DNA of 64,000 nucleotides from Persicobacter sp. CCB-QB2 (GTDB lineage Bacteria > Bacteroidota > Bacteroidia > Cytophagales > Cyclobacteriaceae). The position numbers and the translations under genes are program-made. The stretch covers positions 930,001 through 994,000 of the forward strand of contig NZ_LBGV01000001.1 of the NCBI RefSeq assembly GCF_001274635.1, written 5' to 3'. The notes beneath the pieces are model-generated. The model did no database searches, was not told the DNA's origin, and saw nothing but the letters and a program-made list of their open reading frames with translations. This document shows, in pieces, positions 44,177 through 53,800 of the stretch. The stretch's first letter is position 1; each line of letters starts with the position of its first letter.

Positions 44177-45277
44177 TTAGATATTATTCTTAGGTGCACC
44201 CATTTGATCAATCCAGGCTTTTATTAAAGCGACACCTTCCTGATCAATCATATTTCGGCCTAATTCTGGCATCATAATGCCCGGATCATCACTATTCATT
44301 CGGTACCATAATATGGATGCTTCCGCATGTCCCGGAACGATGTCATATTGAAGATTTCCCGCTCCTCTACCGGCCGCAATCGGAGCTTTATTGATTCCCC
44401 GCTCCAGATTAGACTGGGCAAATACAGTCAGGTCCAATGCCGAAGTTTTGGCGGGCCCTTCAGGATTATGACAATGGCCGCAATTGATGTCTAAATAGGC
44501 CAAAGCGCGGTCATCAGTCGAATACTGAGCATTATTCCATACGGCATTTGCCGGCCATTCTGAAGGTTTTGGTAATTTTGTTAGGATGCTTTGTTTTTCC
44601 CAATAGGCCAGTTGATTGTGCTCGCCCTGGTCTGATTTTACTTTACGATTGAGATGTCTGGCTTTTGGTCCAATAGGGCTAATGGATTGGCCTTTGATAT
44701 GGCAGCTTTTGCATTGATTGAGGTTTGGAATCAGGTATTGGTTTTGCTGTTGTTCTCCTTTTCCATTGATCCAACTGACCTGGGTTTGTCCTCCGGTTAC
44801 CTCCAAATAGGCCTCTTTTTGATCTTCGGACCAAATGTAAGGAAGGCTCCTCCATTGTTGCTTTTCTTTGATTAAAAGGCGGGTTTCAATGATACGTTTA
44901 GGACCTTCTGCTTTTCTGAAATCCAGAGGATAATAAAAATTTTTTATGAGGACCGCCCCTTCCGGAAAAGCAAAAGTTTCCTTGGGATGGTATTGCATTT
45001 TGCTGTTTTCCGGTATATAAATGAATCTTTTCTTATAGGCATAATCGGTAAACAATGGGGTATTGAGTTCATAAGGAAATACGCGCTCAGCCGGAAGTAA
45101 ATCAGAAAGTTCTCCTTTGAAAAAACCATAATCAGACAACTTCAGCTTGCCAAGCGCAGCGAGATGGCTGTTGTCGAAGCGCTCCTTTTGAGCTGGCGAA
45201 GCGGTTTCTTCCCGGGCTTTTTTAGGTTGGCAAAAGGCAAACGAGCATAACAATATAAATAGCAGTGAATTTTTCAT
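44177..45277 (-). CDS. SO2930-type dihaem c-type cytochrome (HNE_0200 family)
   Basis: A 366-residue exported protein with two CxxCH haem sites, NQCKSCHIKGQ and INCGHCHNPEG. The N-terminus has a hydrophobic segment ending SFAFCQ, a likely lipobox. Family blocks: FPYELNTPLFTDYAYKKRFI, FPEGAVLIKNFYYP, PGHAEASILWYRMNSDDPGI and MMPELGRN. Genes of this family are regularly adjacent to a parallel beta-helix protein gene, as here. Likely an envelope electron carrier or oxidase; substrate unknown. Confidence 0.9.
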   Translation of the reverse strand: MKNSLLFILLCSFAFCQPKKAREETASPAQKERFDNSHLAALGKLKLSDYGFFKGELSDLLPAERVFPYELNTPLFTDYAYKKRFIYIPENSKMQYHPKETFAFPEGAVLIKNFYYPLDFRKAEGPKRIIETRLLIKEKQQWRSLPYIWSEDQKEAYLEVTGGQTQVSWINGKGEQQQNQYLIPNLNQCKSCHIKGQSISPIGPKARHLNRKVKSDQGEHNQLAYWEKQSILTKLPKPSEWPANAVWNNAQYSTDDRALAYLDINCGHCHNPEGPAKTSALDLTVFAQSNLERGINKAPIAAGRGAGNLQYDIVPGHAEASILWYRMNSDDPGIMMPELGRNMIDQEGVALIKAWIDQMGAPKNNI

Positions 45278-45320
45278 AAAAGATAGGGCGGTGCTGGGCC
45301 GCCCGGTTAAGATGGGGTGA

Positions 45321-46613
45321 TTATAAACTGGGCGAACAAATATTTTCAGGGATTTCGGTGGTGAACCCTTCTAAATCATTTCCTGCATCCAAATTAACAA
45401 AAAGTATTTCACCATTATTTTCAAGGCAAATACTGTAATCCGGATTAAGCTGCCCGTTGGGTAAGAAATATTGGGGCGCCTGTATTCCATCTATTGCAAT
45501 GTCCGGAATGTTCAGGCCAAGCTTTGAAATCCATAACAAACCAAAATCTGATTGTAAATTGGGAAGGCTGTATTCATTGCTAAATTTATTATCACTGATG
45601 CGGACCTTCCCGGGAAACGGGTCATAATTTTGGTCCTCTTTATAATTCTGATCCATTCCTCTTACGCCGGCTACCGCCACTGCCTGCTGCTCTTTTAAAT
45701 CCCCTTCTTCCTCTTTAGCCAATGCGGCTAATATTTCATAGGAGATGATACCGACATTAATGGTTTTATGATTCGCGAAATGATTATTATATATTTCAAC
45801 ATCACGGGTGGCTAAAACAACCAGGCCTGAACCAGTCGGAATGGTGCTGACAATTGATCCTTTTATGCCAAAATTGGGCTGATTGTTATTATGGATATAA
45901 TTATTATACATTTTCACTTTTTTTCCATAACGGCTCAGTCCCGGCAGGTCAAAAATTAATATGCCTCCCGTATTATCAAAAGCTTCATTATTATAGATTT
46001 CCACCTGTTCGCTATTTTCACTTTCAATGCCGGCTACATTGGCATAGGCTTTATTGTTTCGGATAATTACATTGGTGGATTGCCCTACATAAATACCGGC
46101 ATCAGAAGCACCAATAGCCTCACATTCCTCAATGAGGACGTTATTACAAATTACCGGGTAAAAACCATAGGCGCCATTTTGTTCTGATAATGGGCCGGTC
46201 CAGGCTACTTTAATGTCCCGGAAAGTAATGCCGTCGGTATCGGATGCTTTGATGTTGTCGCCATCGGCATCTTCTACTGAAAAGCCTTCCAATATGATGT
46301 TTTCGCAGTTTGCTATTTTTATGCCTTCCGCGCCCTGTTGCTGGTCTTTAAAGGAAAGCACGGTTTTTTCCATACCGGCTCCTTTAATGGTGATATTCTT
46401 TTTTCCATCCAGAATAAGGGATTGGGAAAATAGAAAGTGCCCTTCTGGTAATTCAATGATAGAGGAATCTTTACATAAAATGAATTTGGTCAGAATGTCT
46501 TTTTCGATATTGGAGAAATGGCGCTCCGGATTGTAAGAGAAGTTGGAGTTTCCGCAGGATATTAATATGCGGATGCCGGAAAGCAGTAAAATCAGGGTGA
46601 ATAGTTTTCGCAT
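45321..46613 (-). CDS. parallel beta-helix repeat lipoprotein, partner of the dihaem cytochrome
   Basis: A 430-residue lipoprotein (lipobox LISC). Right-handed beta-helix rungs follow one another (NITIKGAGMEKTVLSFKDQQ, NIILEGFSVEDADGDNIKAS, NVLIEECEAIGASDAGIYVG, EQVEIYNNEAFDNTGGILIF). The TIGR03805 type: parallel beta-helix paired with the SO2930 cytochrome. It is first in the pair, 43 bp upstream of the cytochrome, with a GGGCGG/CCGCCC hairpin in the gap. It resembles carbohydrate-binding or carbohydrate-cleaving folds, but no catalytic residues can be claimed. Confidence 0.9.
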   Translation of the reverse strand: MRKLFTLILLLSGIRILISCGNSNFSYNPERHFSNIEKDILTKFILCKDSSIIELPEGHFLFSQSLILDGKKNITIKGAGMEKTVLSFKDQQQGAEGIKIANCENIILEGFSVEDADGDNIKASDTDGITFRDIKVAWTGPLSEQNGAYGFYPVICNNVLIEECEAIGASDAGIYVGQSTNVIIRNNKAYANVAGIESENSEQVEIYNNEAFDNTGGILIFDLPGLSRYGKKVKMYNNYIHNNNQPNFGIKGSIVSTIPTGSGLVVLATRDVEIYNNHFANHKTINVGIISYEILAALAKEEEGDLKEQQAVAVAGVRGMDQNYKEDQNYDPFPGKVRISDNKFSNEYSLPNLQSDFGLLWISKLGLNIPDIAIDGIQAPQYFLPNGQLNPDYSICLENNGEILFVNLDAGNDLEGFTTEIPENICSPSL

Positions 46614-46774
46614 AGTTTGGATTGGGTCATGGTAGGTGATAATTAATTTATTAAAATATAATTAATTACCAAAGTTCCTGTTGACTGCTTCGATTGTTTT
46701 CACCAAAATAATGCGTAAAACCGATGTGTGTAAATTACAAGGCCTTAGTTTTATTCCGTGTGGAGTTTCCTTTT

Positions 46775-47488
46775 TTAAATAAGATATTTTGACAATTTAC
46801 TTTCTGCGGGAAGGCAAATCGCCATGCATTCTTGTTCCTCTTCCCAAAGTAAGACCTGGTATTGAGGGAAGTTTTTAAATAAAAACCGGTATTTCCCTTC
46901 CATCACTTCTATTTGACTGATCTCAAAAATTCTGAAAGGGGTGGTGATGCCGGTGGTCAGGCATTTGGATAGGGCTTCTTTGGCGCACCAAAGCTTTCCT
47001 TCGATGTTGGAGAGCCCCTGGGTAATGGCCAGTTGCTTTTCAGAATAGGTAATGGCGCCTTGGGTTTTTTCTTCCATCTGCTCCTGAATGGTTTCGCAAT
47101 CAATGCCCATCGGGTGAGCGGAAGGAAATATCATCGCTACTAGCCGATTATCCGTATGTGAAATGGAACATGCCCAGCGGTTTAAGAGGGGATGGAGCAG
47201 GACGGGTTGCTGGAAAACGCCTTTTTGAATCAAAATTTTTGAATAGGCAAGGGGGCTGAATTGTTGTAATAATTCTTTAACCGCCCACCTTCCAGCCAAA
47301 AAACTCAGCTGACGTTTTGGATGTACGAGATGATTAAAATACTCAAATTCTTCCGGGTGTAAGATATCCTCCTTAAAGTTAAGCAAGCTTTTACATTCCA
47401 GCAGCTTAAGGGAGAGCAAGTAGGCCTGTCCGAAGGGCTTTTCGGATCTGTAGATATTAAAAGGTTGAATTTTATGTGGGATATTCAT
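46775..47488 (-). CDS. 4'-phosphopantetheinyl transferase (Sfp-like)
   Basis: A 237-residue enzyme that loads the phosphopantetheine arm of coenzyme A onto carrier proteins. Signatures: RQLSFLAGRWAVKELLQQF, SISHTDNRLVAM, MGIDCETIQE (Mg-binding Asp and Glu) and KLWCAKEALSKCL (WxxKEA). Length fits the half-Sfp/Gsp class. Start at ATG 47488 (MNIPHKIQPF); the frame is open to 47524. It lies 3.4 kb beyond the PKS gene on the same strand and is the obvious activator of the PKS carrier domain, though it could also serve other carriers. Confidence 0.9.
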   Translation of the reverse strand: MNIPHKIQPFNIYRSEKPFGQAYLLSLKLLECKSLLNFKEDILHPEEFEYFNHLVHPKRQLSFLAGRWAVKELLQQFSPLAYSKILIQKGVFQQPVLLHPLLNRWACSISHTDNRLVAMIFPSAHPMGIDCETIQEQMEEKTQGAITYSEKQLAITQGLSNIEGKLWCAKEALSKCLTTGITTPFRIFEISQIEVMEGKYRFLFKNFPQYQVLLWEEEQECMAICLPAESKLSKYLI

Positions 47489-47793
47489 TTGGGAGCTTAG
47501 GGATTTCTGGGGAAGCAAACGCATAAAGCCAGATGATCCGACAATAAATTTGAATGGTAGAAAGTGATTTTAGGTGAATTTTCAACGAAAAGGTGCTATT
47601 ACGCTCTAAATGATTAATCGTGCATCGCTACTATTTCAACTCAAATTATCGTAAGATACTAGGCGTTCAAAACGTTGAGAATATGGGGCGTTTGGCATTT
47701 CAAAGCTTCAAAGCTTTAAAGTATCAAAACGCTATATAATTTATTAAATGTAAATATGGCCAAAATTAGCACCATGCGCCAAATGACCTATTT

Positions 47794-48498
47794 TTATCGT
47801 TGTGCGGTCGGCTTTTTTCTTTTTAATTTATATTCATCTACCAACTTCAAGCATTCAGAGTAGTCAGAAACATACCTGTCACTTTCGAATTGCTCCTTAA
47901 AATATTGATAGAAGTTGTCATATTTTTTTCCAAAAATCTCATTCCAAGCTTTGTCTTGATTCTCTATTAGTTCCAACTCTTTTGCCGAAACCAGCACTAA
48001 TATTCTGTCACCTGGTAAATCTTCGTTTGGATTGTCGTGCCATAATTCAAACGCTATTTTAACTTGGTCATGTTTGAGTTTTAAAACCTGCTCTCCTAAA
48101 TATTCACTAAAGGAAAATTGGTCAATTGTTATTAAGTCTCCGTTTTCTTCTACTTGAAAAAATTCGACTTTCAAGTTTTCCTTGAGTTCTAAAGTCAGTG
48201 GAAATACAAGTTTGTCATGGTCAATTTTAATATCGAACCTTTCTACCATTGCGTCCGAGAAAACATGAGTCGAAAAGTCGTTCAGAGTAATCTGAATCTT
48301 TTTTTCGTCCAACTCGAAATTTGTTATCCAACTATCATGAAGTTTTCCGTTAAGATACTTTTTCAAGTTTCCTAATTGGTCTGAATTTTCATCTAAGAAT
48401 TTTGAATACTGCGTTAAATCGAAGATAGGTTCGTCTAAGTCAACAAAGTCGTCTGCCAAAAAAGGAGCAATTTCTATTATGTTTCTGTTTTCTATCAT
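47794..48498 (-). CDS. orphan AT-rich gene of unknown function
   Basis: A 234-residue acidic, cytoplasmic protein with no family I recognise. Predicted strands in the middle (WITNFELDEKKIQITLNDFS, LVFPLTLELKENLKVEFFQV) and helices at the end (AWNEIFGKKYDNFYQYFKEQ). Base use is distinctly more AT-rich than the flanking PPTase and lyase genes. The flanks carry short odd motifs (GTACGGCAG before the start, GCCGACCGCACAACG at the stop) of the kind seen at mobile gene-cassette edges in this phylum. Likely acquired. Confidence 0.6.
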   Translation of the reverse strand: MIENRNIIEIAPFLADDFVDLDEPIFDLTQYSKFLDENSDQLGNLKKYLNGKLHDSWITNFELDEKKIQITLNDFSTHVFSDAMVERFDIKIDHDKLVFPLTLELKENLKVEFFQVEENGDLITIDQFSFSEYLGEQVLKLKHDQVKIAFELWHDNPNEDLPGDRILVLVSAKELELIENQDKAWNEIFGKKYDNFYQYFKEQFESDRYVSDYSECLKLVDEYKLKRKKPTAQR

Positions 48499-48670
48499 TT
48501 ACTGTTTTGTCGTCTTTTTAACTGCCGTACACCAATACCATATGACTTAAATTTTTCACAATTTACAACGGTTTAGCTACATTTCATCATCAATAAGACG
48601 TCAAATAGTGGAATTTGTGAAAATTTGAGTGTGCTCATTACCATTGACCTTGTTGAAATAAATTTTGTAT

Positions 48671-48705
48671 AAAAAAAGGATTCCCTTTCGGAGAGAACCC
48701 TTTTC
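48671..48705 (-). terminator. terminator of the alginate lyase gene
   Basis: AAAAGGGTTCTC pairs with GGGAATCCTTTT (minus strand, some G-T pairs), followed by a T run. Confidence 0.65.
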
Positions 48706-48723
48706 TTTTAAATTGATAATTGG

Positions 48724-50441
48724 CTATTGATGGGAGACAAAATAATCGTAAACGACTACTTCCCCGTAATTATTCGGATCCCCGGTATAGCTGCCTTCTT
48801 TTTCGGAATTACTTTGGGTATAGTTGCCAATTTTGAAATAGGATTGGTCATAATTCAAGTCCATCACATAATCATTTCCTCCGTCTTTGATCAGATAAGC
48901 CGCTGCGGAACCATTGGCATAAGCCTCTGCCAGTTTTCCATCTTCACTATAATATAAATAGTGCTTACCATTGATAACTTCAAATATTACTTCGTGCACG
49001 GTACCTAAGTTGTAATTGGTTTTGATGGTCAGATCACTTCTTAATTTTCCACCATTGAAACTGGCAAAGAGGTGATTGCCTTCTAGTCTCATGACCATGG
49101 CATCATCAATGCCTGCGGATTTATCTCCATGGATTTGTGTGGCCACCAGATGGTCTTTTACGATGGGCAATTGCGTAATCGCCTGTTTTACATAGACCAC
49201 ATGGGTTCCGGTTGTGGTCCAGTAGATGTCGGCGCTTCCATCTTCTTTTCTTTCCCTGAGTTCGGATCGAACATAGGAGGAATTTGGGGTGGTGCCGTTA
49301 TTACTTCTGATGGGGGCTCTGAAAACCATGGCATTTTTGTCCTCATTCACAAACCAGTACTCATTATTGGCTTCCCCGCAAAGCGTTTTGTCTTCAGATC
49401 CGTCCGGATAAGTGATTTTCCACTGATTACAGTTACTCATTAAATCCGAGGGAATTTGAGCGGTTCCCGGTGCTTCTTCATTTCCATCCCCTTCCTCCCC
49501 GGCATGAAAAATCGCTACTTCGGTAATACTGTTCCAAGTGTTGCTGGAGTTGCCAAAACCCGTGATGCGAATGTAGCGCGCAGTAGTAGCGGTAAAGGAA
49601 TAGGACTCCAGTGCATTGGTTTGTCCACTGCTGGTACCGCTATAGACTTCCGTAAGGCTGGCGGGATCACTTCCCAGGCTAATGGAGAAGCCGGAAGTTC
49701 TGGAATCGCCATTGTACCAGGCTGCTTTTACCTGATTGACGGTTTTCGCGCTGCCCAAATCAAAGGTAATGTATTGTCCGGAGCCATTGGCGGACCATCG
49801 GGTGGAGAGGTTACCGTCAATGGTATTTTCAGGTAAATTGCCATCATGAGCACTAGCGGTGACCGCTACAATATCATATTGAACGGTGGTGGTGACCGAG
49901 GGGTCCTGAGGGGAGGAATCAGCTCCCTCAAAAAGGCTGAAATCATCGAAGCGCCCCTCTCCACCGCCATAGGCAGCATAAATGGTTATGCTCGTGCTGT
50001 TCCCGGAATTGAAATCTACCTTGTATTGGGTCCAGTCATCACTAGCGGCAGTGGTCTCGAAGGTATCATTGCCATTGGTCACCCCGATTTTTCCCTGCCC
50101 TAAAATCCAGGCTGAAAGCTGATAGTCGGTGTTTTGGTTCAGGGATACCGTTTGTGTTACTTTGCCTGCGCTTCCGGTGATTTTGGCGGATTTAGACCCG
50201 CTGCGGGCATCTCCGGAAATGGCAGAAGGATCGATATCCGTCCAGGAATCAAAATCAGCTTCAAAACCCGGGTTGTTCAGGCTGATCTCATTCCCCAAAG
50301 CAGTGATGTTGCTGGGGAAAGTGCACTCAATTCATTAAGTGTTTCATTTTTGCTACAGGCCATTAATGTGCCAATGAGACATAAAGTGAATAGTTGGTAA
50401 CCGGAAAATCGGACTTTCCGGAATCTTAATTTGTGGGTCAT
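48724..50441 (-). CDS. PL7 alginate lyase with two carbohydrate-binding modules (one-base frameshift in the leader as assembled)
   Basis: An exported polysaccharide lyase cleaving alginate by beta-elimination. The C-terminal ~230 residues carry the PL7 motifs: SYVRSELRE (catalytic Arg), TQIHGDKS (QIH) and YFKIGNYTQS (the YFKxGxY box). Before it lie a CBM4/9/22-like jelly roll (NNPGFEADFDSWTDIDPSAI) and an F5/8-type CBM32-like module (ENTIDGNLSTRWSANGSGQY). The frame opens with TTG at 50298, but a lipoprotein leader (LFTLCLIGTLMACSKNE) starts at ATG 50441 in the next frame. One extra C in the CCCC run (plus 50314-50317) joins them: ELSALSPSNITALGNEI. Corrected length 572. Confidence 0.9.
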
Positions 50442-50838
50442 AATGTTTAAAAAATGTAGTTTATAATTGGGGTTGATTACAGTATTGATTGATCAAAAAC
50501 CAAAATTGGTTCACCAATATATTTTTAATCTACATTTAATGATCCGGAATTCAAAATGTTGGTTTAGAGGGATTTGCGCTTTATGAATGTAAATAAAAAC
50601 AGGCTTGATGAAACCGCTCAGAAGCGGGAAGGATGGATATTTTTCTTTGGAAAAAATTTTTTTAAAATATTCAGATCAGGTAGAAATCTGGGGGTATGGA
50701 TTGCGCTTTTGTTGATAAAAGAGCAGAGGAATTGCTTCTCTCCAGAAAGGTCAGAAGAATAGGGGGTAGGCTTTGTTGAAAAGTGTGATGAGGTAAATAA
50801 AAAAAAGAGGCCGGTAAGCCGACCCCTTTTTTAAGTTA
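50442..50838. other. 397-bp gap upstream of the lyase gene
   Basis: AT-rich, with a short doubtful frame at 50574-50762 and the PKS terminator at its end. No gene supported; it probably contains the lyase promoter. Confidence 0.35.
50801..50832 (-). terminator. terminator of the PKS gene
   Basis: GGGGTCGG/CCGGCCTC stem (two G-T pairs) with a CTTA loop and a long T run on the minus strand, right after the PKS stop. Confidence 0.7.
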
Positions 50839-53800
50839 TTATTTTTCAACCGTGGTGGAAAGCAATGCTTTCTCAACGGTACTCATAATGAAATCTTTGT
50901 TTCTGGATAAGAACCAGTGGTCACCATGTAATACGTGCAATTCGAATTTGCCATCGGTATGCTGTGCCCAAGGTGCCATTTCTTCCGGCAATACGACCTC
51001 ATCTTCCTCAGCGGCAAATGCGGTAATCGGCCATTCGAAATTCTGCTTGTCCTGATAATCATAACCCATGATCAATTCCATATCCTTACGCATGATTGGT
51101 AGAATCTGGCGAACGAAGGCTTCATCATCAATATAGGACATCAAGCCCATCAATTTTGCTTCAGAGTTCGTCTCATCGGCAGTTTCATGGATGGTGTCAC
51201 GCTGGTTTCTCCAGGTTGGCGTCAGGTGAGCGGAAATGGTTCCGGATACGAATGAATGCTCAGGGCACAATCCGTGCTTCTCACGTAGACGGTGCTGTAG
51301 TTCATAAGCCAAAATACCACCGAAACTGTGTCCGTAGAAAGCGAAAGGCTTATCTAATAGTGGAAGCATTACGCGCTCCAACTCATCAATCACATCGAAG
51401 AATTCCGTCAGGTTGGTCTCATCCTTACGGTTCTCACGACCCGGAAGCTGAACGGCATAAACGTCTACCTCTTCATTCATTTCATAAATGAACTGGTTGA
51501 ACATGGAAGCACCGGCACCTACCGGGTGGAAACAGAACAAACGCAGTTTTGCATTGTCCTCCCGTTTTTTATGCACAAACCACTTGTCGCCCAGAATTTC
51601 CAGATCATCCGCCTGCTCAATACCGGAGATATCGGTCGTGATTTCCGGTGTTTTAGCTTCTGCGGTATCTTCCGCTGCAAAACCAGCTAAAAGATCGGCC
51701 GCCAAATCTACCAATGAAGGACCTTTGGCGATCTTCATCAATGGATAATTTACTTCCAGTTTCTGAGAGATCCAGTTACGTACCTGGTTCTGCATCAGCG
51801 AATCCAGACCCATTTTAGAAATTGGGGTAGGGATGTCGATCTTATCCGGAGAAGTTCCCAGAATTTTCGCCAAAGCGTGCTGCAATTGTTCCTGTAGGAA
51901 AGGAGCTTGCTCATCCGCGGATTTGGCCATCACCTGATCTTTCAAAGAACCACCCGCTCCGGCGCCATCACCGTTAGAAGCGTTCATCAATTCGGCAAAA
52001 CGACGGTCGGTTGCTAATTGTGGGAAGAAATCCTTGAATCGCTTGAAGTCCAGGTTGGCCACCATACGCTGGGTGCTTCCCTGCAAAATGATTTTGGCGA
52101 ATGTCTCGCGAATTTGCTTCAGCGTCAGCATCGTCCAGCCTTGTGCTTCCAGGACGTCGATCACCTGACCGCCATCTTTGGACATACCCGCATAATCACC
52201 CAATACCCCAAGGTTGACAGAGTTACCTGCTAATCCCAGAGATTGACGGTAGGTCGCTAGTCTGTCCAGGAAGTTATTCGCGGAAGAGTAGTTGGCCTGA
52301 CCCGGCAATCCGAATACGGCAGAGATAGAGGAGAAGGATAGGAAGAAATCCATATCGTGCCCTAAAGAGGCTTTATGCAAAGCCCATGCACCCATTGCTT
52401 TTGGATTGTAAACGCGCATGAAGCGATTCGCATCCAGATTCGGCATGGTACAGTCATCCAATACCGCAGCAGAGTGAATCAAACCTTTGATAGGAGCAGC
52501 TACTTCAGCAAAAATGCCTTTCAATGCCGCTTCATCGGTAATGTCTACTTTCGGAAGGCTTACTTTACATCCCAAAGATTCCATATAAGCGACTACCTCA
52601 CGGTCATAGTCAGACTTTGTACCGGAACGGGAAAGCAACACCAATTCACCTGCACCGTTTTCCGCCATCCATTTCGCGACTTCCAAACCAAAACCGGAAG
52701 CACCACCGGATACCACATAGGCGGCTTCTGCGCTGAATTGTAACTCGTGCGCTGGCAATACCGGCACACTTTCTTCCTCCATGTTCACCACTACTTTACC
52801 GATGTGGCCCACCTGAGAAAGGTATTTCAATGCTTCTCCTGCCTTAGAAACCGGGAAGATTTCCAATGGGTGACCGGCTACTTTTTCTTCTGCGAAAAGT
52901 GCGGTAACCTCATCGTATAAACGCGTGGCCAAACGAGGCTTTTGCGCCATCAAACGATCCAAATCCACTACGTGGAAAGAGATATTCTCACCGAAACGCT
53001 TCAATGGCAATTTGCTGTTGCCATAAATGTCCGCTTTACCTACTTCAACGAAAGTACCGAAAGGTGCCAGACATTTGAAGGATTGCGTAATCGCTTTTCC
53101 GGTCAGAGAGTTCAATACAATATCTACTCCTTCACCATTGGTGTCGGCCATAATCTGATCCGCAAATTCCAATGTACGGGAATTGTAAATATGTTTGATG
53201 CCCATTTCACGAAGGTAAGCACGCTTCTCCTCCGAACCTGCAGTGGCATAAATCTCCGCACCGACTAATTTCGCCAATTGAATAGCGGCAATACCTAAAC
53301 CACCAGTAGCGGCATGGATTAAGACTTTGTCGCCTTCTTCCATACGTGCCAAATGGTTCAAACCATAGTGCGCCGTTAAGAATACTACGGACAAGCTGGA
53401 AGCCAATTCGTGTGAAATGTTTTGTGGCTTTCTTACCACACAGTGCGCCGGAGCGGTTGTTAAACCTGCCAAACAGTTGGCTGCCCAGGCGATCACTTCA
53501 TCTCCAATTTTTACATTGGAAACACCTTCACCAATTGCAGTTACGATACCGGAACACTCCAAACCAAGAGCTGCACCGGCTACACCACCAGCAACGGCTT
53601 CTTCAGAAAGGATGCCCATTCCATTGACTACATCCTTGAAGTTCAAGCCTGCAGCTTTCACCGCAATCTGTACTTCTCCAGCTTGAGGAGCTGTAGGATT
53701 GAATGCACGAAGTGCTAAGCTGTTCAGGATGCCATTTTCCTGAACCTCTGCCTGATAAGCACTACCGGAAGCCGGCATGTCGATGGTCGCGCGGCTGTCC

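Noticed and set aside
50574-50762. 62-codon plus-strand frame before the PKS terminator
   Set aside because: No start signal or domain, and it overlaps the probable control region of the lyase gene.
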